Assembly (NCBI RefSeq): GCF_900113065.1
Contig: NZ_FOOA01000004.1
Span: 62,001-126,000 of the forward strand
Direction: 5' to 3'
Length of the DNA stretch: 64,000 nucleotides
From: Aureimonas phyllosphaerae
GTDB lineage: Bacteria; Pseudomonadota; Alphaproteobacteria; Rhizobiales; Rhizobiaceae
The notes under the pieces were generated by a model. That model did no database searches. It saw nothing but the letters and a program-made list of their open reading frames with translations, and was not told where the DNA came from. Below, piece after piece: positions 48,984 to 60,196 of the stretch (the first letter of the stretch is position 1; every line of letters starts with the position of its first letter). Both the position numbers and the translations under genes were made by a program.

Positions 48984-51032
48984 ATGACAGAATCACAGAT
49001 CGAAGCGTTCGATTCCCGCTTTGCGTTCCCGGGCGAGCACAAACTCCCGGACTTCGCCGCCCTGTCCCCCGACGATTTCTCCACATCCTTCGATCGCGCG
49101 ATGGAATCGCATGCGAGGGAAATCGATGCAATCGCCGAGACCCCGGCGGCCCCCGATTTCGAGAACACGATCCTCGCCCTCGAGCGCGCGGGACGCCCGC
49201 TGTCGCGCGTGGCGGCACTGTTCTTCGCGCTGGCCGGCGCCAACACCAACGAGGGCATCCAGCGCGTCGAGCGCGAGGTCTCGCCGAAGCTCTCCCGCCA
49301 CGGCTCGCGCATTTCCCTGAACGCCAAGCTCTTCGCGCGCATCGACGCCCTCTTCGCACGCCGCCATGAGGCCGGTCTCGAAGCGGAGGCCCTGCGCCTT
49401 TTGGAGCGCATCCATGCCGGCTTCGTGCGATCGGGCGCGAGGCTCGAAGGCGAGGATCGCCAGCGGTTCGCCGACATCAACGCCCGGCTCGCCGAACTCG
49501 GCACGCGCTTCTCGCAGAACGTGCTGGCCGACGAGAGCGCCTATGCCCGGCCCGTCGCGGAAAGCGACCTCGCCGGCCTGCCGCCGTTCCTCGTCTCGGC
49601 GATGGCGGACGCGGCCGAGGAACGCGGGGTGGAGGGTCACGTCGTCACGCTGTCGCGCTCGATCGTCGTGCCGTTCCTCACCTACTGCCCGGACCGCGCG
49701 CTGCGCGAGGAGGTGTTCTCGGCCTGGACGCGGCGGGGCGAGCGCGAGGGGGCGACCGACAACCGGCCGGTGCTTGCCGAGATCCTCGCGCTGCGGGCCG
49801 AGAAGGCGAAGCTCCTAGGGTTCGCGTCGTTTGCGGACTACAAGCTCGACGACACGATGGCCAAGACCCCCGACGCCGTGGAAGCGCTGCTGCGCCGGGT
49901 CTGGGACAAGGCGCGCGAGCGCGCGACGGGCGATGCCGAGACGCTGGCGGCGCTTGCTGCCGGCGAGAGCGACAACGCGCCGCTCGCCGCCTCCGACTGG
50001 CGCTACTATGCCGAGAAGCGGCGGCAGGCCGAGTTCGCGATCGACGAGGGCGCGCTGAAGAGCTTCTTCCAGCTCGACCGGATGATCGATGCCGCCTTCG
50101 ACGTCGCGGGTCGCCTCTTCGGCCTCACCTTCGAGCCGCTGCCGGATGTACGCGCTTGGCACCCGGACGCGCGCGTCTGGCTGGTGCGCGACCGGGACGG
50201 CGCGGCGCGCGGCCTCTTCATCGGCGACTATTTCGCCCGCACCTCCAAGCGTTCGGGCGCCTGGATGAGCGCGCTTCGCTCGCAGCACAGGCTCGACGGC
50301 GGTCAGACGCCCGTCATCTACAACGTGTGCAACTTCGCCAAGCCCGCCCGGGGCCAGCCGGCGCTCCTGTCGGTGGACGACGCGCGCACCCTGTTCCACG
50401 AGTTCGGCCACGCGCTGCACGGGCTCCTGTCGGACGTCACCTACCCCTCGCTCGCCGGGACGGCGGTGGCTCGCGACTTCGTCGAGCTGCCCTCGCAACT
50501 CTTCGAGCATTGGCTGACGGTGCCCGCGATCCTCGAGCGCCACGCGCTGCATGCCGAGACCGGCCAGCCGCTGCCGACCGAAGAGGTGAAGAAGCTCGAG
50601 GCCGCTCGGACCTTCGACGCCGGCTTCGATACGGTGGAGTTCACCGCCTCCGCGCTCGTCGACCTTCTGTTCCACCGGGAGGGCGAGGCGCCCACCGATC
50701 CGATGGCGCGCGAGGCCGAGATCCTCGACGGGCTCGGCATGCCCAGGCAGATCGTCATGCGCCACCGCTCGCCGCACTTCGCCCATATCTTCTCGGGCGA
50801 CGGCTATTCGGCGGGCTACTACTCCTACATGTGGTCGGAGGTTCTCGACGCCGACGCGTTCGAGGCGTTCGGCGAGGCCGGCGATCCGTTCCACAGTGAG
50901 ACCGCGCGTCGCCTGCGCGAAAATGTTTACGCCGCCGGCAATTCGGACGATCCGGCCGCGCTCTACGAGCGTTTCCGGGGCCGTGGGCCGGACCCGGACG
51001 CCCTGATGCGCAAGCGCGGTTTCGCCGCCTGA
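48984..51032 (+). CDS. M3 family metallopeptidase (peptidyl-dipeptidase/oligopeptidase)
   Basis: A 682-aa zinc peptidase degrading short peptides, of the Dcp/PrlC group. Seen: the zinc-binding LFHEFGHALHGLL (HEFGH) near residue 470, with a downstream Glu in the ELPSQLFEHWL segment, and the C-terminal FSGDGYSAGYYSYMWSEVLDADAF. The length fits Dcp. Two in-frame ATGs are possible (48972 and 48984); I chose the second because it gives the family-like MTESQIEAFDSRF. Confidence 0.93.
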   Translation: MTESQIEAFDSRFAFPGEHKLPDFAALSPDDFSTSFDRAMESHAREIDAIAETPAAPDFENTILALERAGRPLSRVAALFFALAGANTNEGIQRVEREVSPKLSRHGSRISLNAKLFARIDALFARRHEAGLEAEALRLLERIHAGFVRSGARLEGEDRQRFADINARLAELGTRFSQNVLADESAYARPVAESDLAGLPPFLVSAMADAAEERGVEGHVVTLSRSIVVPFLTYCPDRALREEVFSAWTRRGEREGATDNRPVLAEILALRAEKAKLLGFASFADYKLDDTMAKTPDAVEALLRRVWDKARERATGDAETLAALAAGESDNAPLAASDWRYYAEKRRQAEFAIDEGALKSFFQLDRMIDAAFDVAGRLFGLTFEPLPDVRAWHPDARVWLVRDRDGAARGLFIGDYFARTSKRSGAWMSALRSQHRLDGGQTPVIYNVCNFAKPARGQPALLSVDDARTLFHEFGHALHGLLSDVTYPSLAGTAVARDFVELPSQLFEHWLTVPAILERHALHAETGQPLPTEEVKKLEAARTFDAGFDTVEFTASALVDLLFHREGEAPTDPMAREAEILDGLGMPRQIVMRHRSPHFAHIFSGDGYSAGYYSYMWSEVLDADAFEAFGEAGDPFHSETARRLRENVYAAGNSDDPAALYERFRGRGPDPDALMRKRGFAA

Positions 51033-51071
51033 CAAGGGGCACCTTTCGCAATCGCGAAAAATTCGTTATGG

Positions 51072-51109
51072 ACGGCCCAATGACCGCGACGTCCTTGGGC
51101 CGTTTCTTT
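51072..51109 (+). terminator. Hairpin between the M3 peptidase and typA
   Basis: ACGGCCCAA / TTGGGCCGT (14-nt loop) followed by TTCTTTC. It can terminate the peptidase transcript. A promoter-like pair (CTTTCG-N17-TTATGG at 51043-51071) just upstream means it could also lie in the typA leader. Confidence 0.6.
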
Positions 51110-51157
51110 CGAGACGCGCCTCCAAACGCGTTTCAACCCCTTTCGGTGACCTGACAC

Positions 51158-52987
<1,830 letters not shown>

Positions 52988-53016
52988 CCGGCGGACGAAC
53001 GAGACGAACAAATTCG

Positions 53017-53047
53017 AAGGGGACGCGGGCGACCGCGTCCCCTTTGT
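53017..53047 (+). terminator. Intrinsic terminator after typA
   Basis: AAGGGGACGCGG-GCGA-CCGCGTCCCCTT is a perfect 12-bp stem followed by TGTCG; it lies 30 bp after the stop codon. Confidence 0.88.
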
Positions 53048-53066
53048 CGTGATGGCTGTTCACGAC

Positions 53067-53096
53067 TTCATCATTTTGATGATTCCTTCATCATTT
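53067..53096 (+). repeat. Direct and inverted repeats upstream of a small gene
   Basis: TTCATCATTT occurs at 53067-53076 and 53087-53096 (20 bp apart, two helical turns). TCATCA-TTT-TGATGA (53068-53082) forms an inverted repeat. The segment is AT-rich in a GC-rich region and ends 50 bp before the start of the 63-codon gene. Confidence 0.6.
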
Positions 53097-53146
53097 CGAG
53101 GAACGGCGACTGCTGCCTTCCGTTCTTGCGACAAGGAGGAAGCGCC

Positions 53147-53338
53147 ATGTCGTACCTGTCGCCCGAAGGCCGCGAGATCACCGCCAGCAACGACCGCCAA
53201 CCCACGGACATGAACCGTGACGCCTGGACCTCGATGCTCAACACGCACGGGTCCGATCCGTCCCTCCAGCCGACGCAGGGCATGCCCTGGCTCTTCCGCC
53301 AGCCGCCGCGCCTGCGCCACCCACACGCCAAGCTCTGA
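53147..53338 (+). CDS. Small hypothetical protein (63 aa) with a strong ribosome binding site
   Basis: A 63-residue soluble, proline- and asparagine-containing peptide beginning MSYLSPEGREITASND and ending LRHPHAKL, not recognised. The AAGGAGG box ends 6 bp before the ATG, the best in the window, which argues that it is translated well. It stands alone between terminators (after typA and 53414-53445), so it has its own promoter. No hydrophobic segment. Confidence 0.72.
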   Translation: MSYLSPEGREITASNDRQPTDMNRDAWTSMLNTHGSDPSLQPTQGMPWLFRQPPRLRHPHAKL

Positions 53339-53413
53339 GCGCGCAGCCTCTGCGGCTTGCCGATAGCACGAGCTGATCATCGCCCGCAGCGCACGAGTGC
53401 GGGAGGCCTTATG

Positions 53414-53445
53414 AAGGGCGGAGCCGGAACCGGCGCCGCCCTTTT
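53414..53445. terminator. Hairpin terminator after the small gene, facing the Nramp-like gene
   Basis: AAGGGCGG / CCGCCCTT with an inner GC-rich loop (itself paired) and flanking T residues; it serves the plus-strand small gene and possibly the convergent transporter gene. Confidence 0.75.
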
Positions 53446-53451
53446 GTCATG

Positions 53452-54891
53452 TCAGCCGGCGCCCCAGAGCTTCGGGATCTGCTGGCCGAGCGTCAGGATC
53501 GACAGGAAGCCGAACAGGAGAAAGCCCCAGGCGAGCGCCGCGATGCGGCCGACGCCGGGACGAAGCTCCGGGACCAGAAGCCTCCGGTTGAGGAGGATCA
53601 GGAGGCCGGAGTAGATGAACATCATCAGGCCGCCCGTACAGGCCGAGATGACGAGCAGCACCAGCGGCTGCGTCAGCCCGAAGAGCAGCACCGCGATGCC
53701 GATCGCGACGAGACCCCACACGATCCAGAAGTAGAGACGGCTCTCGTTCGCGCCGCGCACGTAGGTCGTGCGCAGGACGTCCGCGGCGAGGCGCGCCGTA
53801 TAGTCGACGATGCCGGTCGCCGCCCCGAAGAGCGAGAAGGCGCCGATGAACCAGAACAGCGCGCCGAACCAGCCGCCGACCTTGTCGGCGAGCACGAGCC
53901 CCTCGCTTTGCACGAAGGCCACCGAGTTCGGAAGGCCCTCCTGCCCGTAGACCGTGGCGTAAGCGAGAAGCGAGGTGAAGGTGATCGTGATGAATGTGAT
54001 CAGCACGAAGGTGACGAGTTGCTCGATATTGGCAAAGCCCCACCAGCGCCGCCACCGTGCCATATTTTCAGGCGTCGGCTCGAACACGAAGCCGGTCGAG
54101 GGGGCAGCTTCCGGCTGACCGGTGACCGGGCTCATGATCCGTGGCACGTACTTGCCCATGCCGAAGCCCTTGTCGCGGATCCAGTTGGACTGGCAGAGGT
54201 TCTGACCGCCGCCCGCGCCCGCGAAGGCCAGCGCGCCGAGCAGGAGCGCGAAGCCGAGTTCGGTCGGAATCGTCGCTGTGGTCACGATCTGCGGCAACGC
54301 CGCCCAGTCCTCCGCCGTGATCACGAAGAAGGCGGCGATAAGGATCAGGACGCCGACGGCGGCGACCTTCACCATCTGCAGCCGCTCGAGCATGACATAG
54401 ACGACAGGCGCGAGCGTCAGGATGAGGCCGATGGAGGCGAGCATGCCGATCGCGATCCAGCGCGGCTCGCCCCCGACGATGTAGGACAGCATGGTCGCCG
54501 AGCTCGTCGCCCAGCCCGGCCAGAGGTTGGCGAAACAGGTCATCAGCGCGAACACGAGACCCCAATGCCGCCAGAAGCGGCTGAAGCCGGTGAGCACCGT
54601 CTCGCCGGTCGCCAGCGTGTAGCGCTCGATCTCCATGTTCAGGAAGAACTGCGTCATGACGCCGACGAGCGCGGCCCAGACGAAGGCCATGCCGACCTGG
54701 CTGGCGATGTAGGGGTAGAGGATGAACTCGCCCGACGACAGGCCGACGCCGGCGGCCACGATGCCCGGCCCGATGAGCTTGGCGGTGTTATCGGGCGCAG
54801 GCGGCAGTTCGCGCACCTCCGGCCGGCCCAGCACATGGGTCGGGAAGAGATCGGCTGCGGAGCCGTGCCCTCCCCTTTTGAGATCGCTCAT
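53452..54891 (-). CDS. Nramp-like transporter lacking the canonical metal motif
   Basis: A 479-aa membrane protein with about eleven spans, of the Nramp/APC-fold family. In canonical Nramp proteins TM1 carries DPGN and TM6 carries MPH, which bind Mn/Fe. Here TM1 reads IGPGIVAAGVGLSSGEFILY (SSGE in place of DPGN), and the TM6-like stretch reads GALAFAGAGGGQNLCQSNW. So it is a divergent member and divalent-metal transport should not be assumed. The start is the ATG at 54891 with GGAGGG just upstream. Confidence 0.85.
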   Translation of the reverse strand: MSDLKRGGHGSAADLFPTHVLGRPEVRELPPAPDNTAKLIGPGIVAAGVGLSSGEFILYPYIASQVGMAFVWAALVGVMTQFFLNMEIERYTLATGETVLTGFSRFWRHWGLVFALMTCFANLWPGWATSSATMLSYIVGGEPRWIAIGMLASIGLILTLAPVVYVMLERLQMVKVAAVGVLILIAAFFVITAEDWAALPQIVTTATIPTELGFALLLGALAFAGAGGGQNLCQSNWIRDKGFGMGKYVPRIMSPVTGQPEAAPSTGFVFEPTPENMARWRRWWGFANIEQLVTFVLITFITITFTSLLAYATVYGQEGLPNSVAFVQSEGLVLADKVGGWFGALFWFIGAFSLFGAATGIVDYTARLAADVLRTTYVRGANESRLYFWIVWGLVAIGIAVLLFGLTQPLVLLVISACTGGLMMFIYSGLLILLNRRLLVPELRPGVGRIAALAWGFLLFGFLSILTLGQQIPKLWGAG

Positions 54892-55053
54892 GGTCCCTCC
54901 TGCTTGCGTATCCTCGCCGCGTGTGCGGCAGACGGTCCCCACCGTCAACACGAGGGACATAGGGCGCCGCGCGCCGGAGGCCGGTCTCTCGCGATCTTGA
55001 TGCCGGCGGCCGATGCCTTAGGTCAGCCTGGCACAACGGGGCGGAGGTGATCC

Positions 55054-56085
55054 ATGAGAGCGGTGGGATACGCGGCATCGCCTCCCGACAAGTCGGTGGA
55101 CCATCTCGTCGACCTCGACCTGCCCCGCCCGAGGCCCGCCGGGCGCGACATCCTGGTGCGCGTCGAGGCGGTGTCGGTCAATCCGGTGGATACGAAGCAG
55201 CGCGGCCCGGTAGCCGACCCTGCTCGCATTCCGCGCGTCCTCGGATTCGACGCAGCGGGCACCGTCGAGGCGGTGGGCGAGGACGCCACGCTGTTCCGGC
55301 CGGGCGACGCGGTGTTCTATGCCGGCGCGGTGGACCGGCCGGGCTCGAACCAGGAGTACCAGCTGGTCGACGAGCGGCTGGTGGCGCGCAAGCCGGCGAG
55401 CCTCGACTTCGCGGATGCCGCCGCTCTGCCGCTGACGGCGATCACGGCCTGGGAGACGCTGTTCGATCGCTTCAGCATCCAGCCGGACCTCAGCGAGAAG
55501 GGCACGCTGCTGGTCATCGGCGCGGCGGGCGGCGTCGGATCGATCGCCACGCAGCTCGCGCGCGAGCTGACCGGCCTGACGGTGGTGGGCACCGCCTCGC
55601 GCGAGGAGACGCGCGCGTTTGCGCTCGATCACGGCTGCCACCACGTCGTCGACCATGCGCAGCCGATGGCGCCGCAGATCGAGGCGCTCGGCCTCGGGCC
55701 GGTCGACTACGTCTTCGGCGTCACCCAGACCCCGAGCCACATGGCCGACATCGGCGCTATGATCCGGCCGTTCGGTCATCTCTGCGTGATCGACAGCGCC
55801 GACCTAGACCTCGCGCCGATCCGCACGAAATCCGTCTCGCTGCATTTCGAGTACATGTTCACGCGGCCGGTGTTCCAGACGGCCGACATGATCGAACAGC
55901 ATCGCCTGCTCGCCGAGGTTTCGCGCCTTGTCGACGCCGGGCGCATCCGCACGACGCGCACGCGTACCCTCCGGCCGATCTCGGCCGAAACTGTGCGCGA
56001 GGCGCATCGCCTCGTCAAGACCGGGCGCACGCTCGGCAAGACCGTCATCGCCGGCTGGCCGGCCGCGCGTGAAGGAGCCTCATGA
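55054..56085 (+). CDS. Zinc-type alcohol dehydrogenase family / quinone oxidoreductase-like protein
   Basis: A 343-aa NAD(P)H-dependent MDR oxidoreductase. Seen: LVRVEAVSVNPVDTKQR, GFDAAGTVEAVGEDATLF, AALPLTAITAWETLFDR, and the Rossmann GAAGGVGSIATQLA near residue 155. The zinc-ligand cysteines of true alcohol dehydrogenases are not seen, so it is closer to the zinc-independent QOR group (ZADH family name notwithstanding). Its ribosome binding site GGAGGTGATCC is the full anti-SD complement. It overlaps the PH-domain gene by ATGA. Confidence 0.9.
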   Translation: MRAVGYAASPPDKSVDHLVDLDLPRPRPAGRDILVRVEAVSVNPVDTKQRGPVADPARIPRVLGFDAAGTVEAVGEDATLFRPGDAVFYAGAVDRPGSNQEYQLVDERLVARKPASLDFADAAALPLTAITAWETLFDRFSIQPDLSEKGTLLVIGAAGGVGSIATQLARELTGLTVVGTASREETRAFALDHGCHHVVDHAQPMAPQIEALGLGPVDYVFGVTQTPSHMADIGAMIRPFGHLCVIDSADLDLAPIRTKSVSLHFEYMFTRPVFQTADMIEQHRLLAEVSRLVDAGRIRTTRTRTLRPISAETVREAHRLVKTGRTLGKTVIAGWPAAREGAS

Positions 56086-56468
56086 TGGGACTGTTGTCCG
56101 GACTTCTCGGCCTTGCCAGCGACCTCGACGTCGGCGCGCTCGCGCGCGAACTCGACCCCGTGCTCCTGCCGGACGAGACGATCGAGGTCGCCTTCCAGAT
56201 CCTGCGCGACCAAATGGTCTTCACCGACCGCCGCATCATCCTCGTCGACAAGCAGGGCATGACGGGGCGCAAGCGCGCCTACCACTCCATTCCCTTCCGC
56301 GCGATCACGATGTTCTCGGTCGAGACCGCCGGCTCCTTCGACACCGACGCCGAGTTGCGCATCTGGGTCTCCGGGCAGCCGCAGCCCTTCCTGCAGAACC
56401 TGTCGCGCGGCACCAACCTTGCCGGAATCCAGAAGGCGCTGGCGCTCGGCGTCCTCGGGCGGGGGTGA
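56082..56468 (+). CDS. Bacterial PH-domain protein (bPH_1)
   Basis: A 128-aa protein of the bacterial pleckstrin-homology domain family (PF08000), with unknown ligand. Seen: LLPDETIEVAFQILRDQMVFTDRRIILVDKQG and KRAYHSIPFRAITMFSVETAGSFDTDAELRIWVSG, the typical seven-strand pattern. It overlaps the oxidoreductase stop; the second ATG (56085) could be the true start. Confidence 0.88.
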   Translation: MMGLLSGLLGLASDLDVGALARELDPVLLPDETIEVAFQILRDQMVFTDRRIILVDKQGMTGRKRAYHSIPFRAITMFSVETAGSFDTDAELRIWVSGQPQPFLQNLSRGTNLAGIQKALALGVLGRG

Positions 56469-56625
56469 TCCCGCCTGTGAATGGAGCCGTCGAAATGCGC
56501 GGCGGGCATTGAGGGTCTCCGCCCCCTCGGGTTACGACCCGCCGCATGGCATGGCATCGACACATCCGGTCCACATTTTCGTCGCCTTCGATGGATCGTC
56601 CCGCAGCGTTCATAGTTAACGCGAT

Positions 56626-57132
56626 ATGAAGACGATCGCCGCAGATGTCCGACTTGCCGAGGCCGCCGATGCCGGCGCGCTGTCGATCGTCCACGCCGCC
56701 GCCTGGACGGCGGCCTATCGGGGGCTGATCCCCCACAAGGCCCTGTCCGCCATGGTGGAGCGCCGGGGACCGGACTGGTGGTCGCGGGCGATCGCCAACC
56801 GGGCGACGATCCTCGTCATGGAATATGGCGGCGAGATCGTCGGCTACGCCACGGTCGGGCGCAACCGCACCCGAGGGCTCAGTGTCGACGGCGAGGTCTA
56901 CGAGATCTACCTCAAGCCCGAGTTCCAGGGGGTCGGCTTCGGTCGCCGCCTGTTCGACGCCTGCCGCACGCTCTTGCGCGCCCGCGGGCTCAAGGGCGTC
57001 GCGGTCTGGTCGCTCGCCGACAACGAGAACGCGGTGCGCTTCTACGAGGCGTCTGGCGGCGTCGACGTGGCGACGGGATCGGAGACGTTCGAGGGCGTCG
57101 CCCTCCACAAGGTCGCCTACTGCTTCATGTGA
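56626..57132 (+). CDS. GNAT family N-acetyltransferase
   Basis: A 168-aa acetyltransferase, substrate unknown. Seen: [29 protein letters not shown] (common in a rhizobial GNAT group), [22 protein letters not shown] (the acetyl-CoA loop) near residue 98, and [14 protein letters not shown] 157-bp gap precedes it, containing a GC-rich inverted segment of unclear role. Confidence 0.88.
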   Translation: MKTIAADVRLAEAADAGALSIVHAAAWTAAYRGLIPHKALSAMVERRGPDWWSRAIANRATILVMEYGGEIVGYATVGRNRTRGLSVDGEVYEIYLKPEFQGVGFGRRLFDACRTLLRARGLKGVAVWSLADNENAVRFYEASGGVDVATGSETFEGVALHKVAYCFM

Positions 57133-57236
57133 AGCATTTCGAACGTCCGAACGCGGCGTTCACCCTTCCGTCCGAGCTCGATTGCCTCTGGCGCGACGAT
57201 TGGCTAGGAACCGCCGAGTTCAACTCGGAGATCCCC

Positions 57237-57812
57237 ATGCGCATCGACGCCATCGCTCGCGGCAAGAACCCGCCCGAGGACATCAACGTCATCATCGAGG
57301 TGCCGGTCGGGGGCCATCCGATCAAGTACGAGATGGACAAGGATTCAGGCGCGCTCTTCGTCGACCGCTTCCTCTACACGCCGATGACCTATCCCGGGAA
57401 CTACGGCTTCGTGCCGCACACGCTCTCGGACGACGGCGACCCGATCGACGTGCTCGTCTGCTCGACCCGCCCGCTCTTCCCCGGCTGCGTGATCAACTGC
57501 CGCCCGATCGGCGTCCTCAAGATGGAGGACAACAAGGGCCTCGACGAGAAGGTGATCGCGGTCCCCTCGCCCGAGCTGACGCAGCGCTACACCAAGGTCT
57601 TCGAGCACACCGACCTGCCGGAGATCACGCTGAAGCAGATCGAGCACTTCTTCGAGCACTACAAGGATCTGGAGCCCGGCAAGTGGGTGAAGATCGGCGG
57701 CTGGGCGGGTTCCGCCGAAGCCAAGCAGATGATCCGTGAGGCGGTCAAGCGCTACGACAACGCCAAGGAGTCGGAGAAGAACCCGACGCCGGTCGGCCAG
57801 GAAAACGCCTGA
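57237..57812 (+). CDS. ppa: Inorganic pyrophosphatase
   Basis: A 191-aa family-I soluble enzyme hydrolysing PPi to drive biosynthetic reactions. Seen: [41 protein letters not shown] with the metal-binding aspartates, and [19 protein letters not shown]. The start is the ATG at 57237 with CGGAG upstream. A strong terminator follows. Confidence 0.98.
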   Translation: MRIDAIARGKNPPEDINVIIEVPVGGHPIKYEMDKDSGALFVDRFLYTPMTYPGNYGFVPHTLSDDGDPIDVLVCSTRPLFPGCVINCRPIGVLKMEDNKGLDEKVIAVPSPELTQRYTKVFEHTDLPEITLKQIEHFFEHYKDLEPGKWVKIGGWAGSAEAKQMIREAVKRYDNAKESEKNPTPVGQENA

Positions 57813-57837
57813 GCCATCGCGCTCCGACAAGATGACG

Positions 57838-57862
57838 AAAGGGGGCCTCGCGGCCCCCTTTT
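57838..57862. terminator. Bidirectional terminator between ppa and the mltB-like gene
   Basis: AAAGGGGGCC-TCGC-GGCCCCCTTT is a perfect 10-bp stem followed by TTCC. It lies between convergent genes and can serve both. Confidence 0.88.
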
Positions 57863-57873
57863 CCGTTTGCGCC

Positions 57874-59106
57874 TCAGCGGATGCTGGCCGCGAGCTCTTT
57901 GGTCGGCCAGCAGGTCGCCGGCTGGCCTGCCTTTTCCTGGACCGCGCCGATCGAGCGACGCGTCTTGAAGCCCGCCAGCCCGTCCGGCCGGCCGACGTCG
58001 TAGCCGCGCGCGACAAGCTTTTCCTGAAGCCGGGCGACGTCGCCGCGCGTCAGCCCGGAGACCTTGCGCCAGTCGCCAGAAAACGGACCCGCGCCGCCCA
58101 TCCGGTCGGCGAGATGGCCGATGAACAGGGCGTAGAGGTCGGAGTTGTTGTATTCCTTGATGACGTAGAAGTTCGGCGTCGCAATGAACGCCGGCCCGAA
58201 ACGGCCGGCAGGCATCAGGAGATGGCCGGTGGCGCGCGTCTCGCCCGCCGGAAAGGCGCGGCCGGACGCGCGTGTCACGCCGGCCTTGGCGAAATCGGCG
58301 ATCGGGCGCCCCTGATCCGGCCCCTCCAGCGTGCATGAGACGGACGCGGGGACGCTCGCCTCGTATCCCCAGTCGCGGCCCGGCTGCCAGCCGGACTGGC
58401 GGAGGTAGTTCGCGATCGACGCCAGCGTGTCCGGCACCGAGTTCCAGATGTCGCGGCGGCCATCGCCGTCGAAGTCGACCGCCAGTTTCCGGAACTTCGT
58501 CGGCATGAACTGCGGCTGCCCGAGCGCACCGGCCCAGGACGACTTCATCTCTTGCGGTGTGAGATCCCCGTCCTCGACGATCTGGAGGGCCGCGATCAGC
58601 TCGGCGCGGAACATCTCCTTGCGACGCGCGAGATAGGCCTTGGTGCCGAGCACCTCGAAGGCGTCGTAGGGAATCTTGGCCGCCCCGTAGCCGGACTCGC
58701 GCCCCCACACGGCGACGAGGATCGGCCCCGGCACGCCGTAGCGCGCCTCGATCCGCTTGATGGGGCCGGCATACTGCTGGAGCATCGCGCGGCCCTTGGC
58801 GGCGGTCGCGGCCATCTTGGCTTCGTCGAAATAGGCGGTCGGGCTCTGGAACTCGGCCTGCCGGTTCACCTCCTCGACCTTGGCCTTGTCGCCGGGAAGC
58901 TGGAGGTCCGGGAGCTTGGTGTTGGCCTTCACGCCGTCGAAGGCGGCGTCGAATGTCTGGCGCGAGACGCCGGCGGCGCGCGCTTCCGGCCAGATGTCGT
59001 TCTGGAGAAACGTGCGGAAGCCGGCCTGCACGTCCTGCGCCTGCGCCAGGCCGCTGCCGGCCACGAGCGCCGCCAGCGCCCACGCGATCGTCTTCATCTT
59101 CCGCAC
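57874..59106 (-). CDS. Lytic murein transglycosylase (MltB family) with peptidoglycan-binding domain
   Basis: A 410-aa periplasmic enzyme cleaving peptidoglycan to anhydro-muropeptides. Seen: a signal peptide ending AQA before QDVQAGFR, the catalytic Glu in VWGRESGYGA near residue 115, ALGQPQFMPTKFRKLAVDFDGDGRRD, and a C-terminal PG_binding_1 repeat (GDVARLQEKLVARGYDVGRPDGLAGFKTR). No lipobox cysteine, so it is probably soluble and not the lipoprotein form. Confidence 0.94.
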   Translation of the reverse strand: MRKMKTIAWALAALVAGSGLAQAQDVQAGFRTFLQNDIWPEARAAGVSRQTFDAAFDGVKANTKLPDLQLPGDKAKVEEVNRQAEFQSPTAYFDEAKMAATAAKGRAMLQQYAGPIKRIEARYGVPGPILVAVWGRESGYGAAKIPYDAFEVLGTKAYLARRKEMFRAELIAALQIVEDGDLTPQEMKSSWAGALGQPQFMPTKFRKLAVDFDGDGRRDIWNSVPDTLASIANYLRQSGWQPGRDWGYEASVPASVSCTLEGPDQGRPIADFAKAGVTRASGRAFPAGETRATGHLLMPAGRFGPAFIATPNFYVIKEYNNSDLYALFIGHLADRMGGAGPFSGDWRKVSGLTRGDVARLQEKLVARGYDVGRPDGLAGFKTRRSIGAVQEKAGQPATCWPTKELAASIR

Positions 59107-59174
59107 CCCCGGCAGATCTCGTCCTGCCGGAAGGCTATAGGAGCGACCTTGCGCCGATCTCGTGGCGGGAGCGG

Positions 59175-59780
59175 TCAGATCTTCGTGCGCGAGCGCATGG
59201 CGGCCGACAGGGTGCCCTCGTCGAGATAGTCGAGTTCGCCCCCGACGGGCACACCATGGGCGAGACGGGTCACCGACACGTCGAAGTCGGTGAGCTGGTC
59301 GATGATGTAATGAGCCGTCGTCTGTCCCTCGACCGTGGCGTTCACGGCGATCACGAGCTCGCGGATCGTCCCTTCCGCCACGCGCTCGACGAGGCGGCGG
59401 ATCGTGAGGTCGTCGGGGCCGACGCCCTCCAGCGGCGACAGGACGCCGCCGAGGACGTGATAGGCGGCGTTCAGCGCCTTCGCCCGCTCCAGCGCCCAGA
59501 GGTCGGACACGTCCTCGACCACGATCACCGTGGTCTGGTCACGGGCCGGATCGCAGCAGATCGTGCAGGGGTCGCGGGTGTCGATGTTGCCGCAGTTCGA
59601 GCAGATGCGCACCTTCTCGGCCGCTTCCGCCATCGCGTCGCCCAAGGGGCGGAGGATCTGCTCGCGCCGCTTGACGAGATGGAGCGCCGCGCGCCGGGCC
59701 GAGCGGGGCCCCAGCCCCGGCAGCTTCGACAGGAGCTGGATCAGCCGCTCGATCTCGGGGCCGGCGATGGTCTTGGACAT
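59175..59780 (-). CDS. recR: Recombination mediator RecR
   Basis: A 201-aa ring-forming partner of RecF/RecO in gap repair. Seen: [20 protein letters not shown] (helix-hairpin-helix), the C4 zinc finger [17 protein letters not shown] near residue 57, and the Toprim segment [18 protein letters not shown]. It ends the dnaX-ybaB-recR order, 67 bp after ybaB; the gap holds an 8-bp perfect hairpin (59807-59825). Confidence 0.97.
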   Translation of the reverse strand: MSKTIAGPEIERLIQLLSKLPGLGPRSARRAALHLVKRREQILRPLGDAMAEAAEKVRICSNCGNIDTRDPCTICCDPARDQTTVIVVEDVSDLWALERAKALNAAYHVLGGVLSPLEGVGPDDLTIRRLVERVAEGTIRELVIAVNATVEGQTTAHYIIDQLTDFDVSVTRLAHGVPVGGELDYLDEGTLSAAMRSRTKI

Positions 59781-59847
59781 GGAAGGCGGCCTCGGGGCAA
59801 GCGGGACCGGGCGCAGGGCGCCCGGCCTTTCGGAACGGCAGGAAGGT

Positions 59848-60171
59848 CTAGAACGGCAGCTTCATGCCGGGAGGCAGCGGCAGGCCGGCGGTAAGCGCCT
59901 GCGTCTTGTCCTGGATCACGGCGTCGAGCTTGCGCTTGGCATCGGCATGAGCGGCGACGAGGAGGTCTTCCAGAATGTCCTTCTCGTCGGCCTTCAAGAG
60001 CGAGGGATCGAGCTCGACGGCGACAAGCTCGCCCGTGCCCTTCAGGGTGACGGACACGACGCCGCCGCCGGCCTGGCCGCTCGCCGTCGTCTCGGCGATC
60101 TCGGCCTGCAGCCCCTGCATCTTCTCCTGCATGGCTTTGGCCTGCTTCATCATGCCCATGATGTCTTTCAC
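59848..60171 (-). CDS. YbaB/EbfC family nucleoid-associated protein
   Basis: A 107-aa DNA-binding dimer. Seen: [25 protein letters not shown], the coiled N-terminal helix, and [40 protein letters not shown], the family core. It lies between dnaX and recR, the conserved order across bacteria. Confidence 0.96.
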   Translation of the reverse strand: MKDIMGMMKQAKAMQEKMQGLQAEIAETTASGQAGGGVVSVTLKGTGELVAVELDPSLLKADEKDILEDLLVAAHADAKRKLDAVIQDKTQALTAGLPLPPGMKLPF

Positions 60172-60196
60172 GCGCGCGGTCCTTCAGCTGTTGCGA

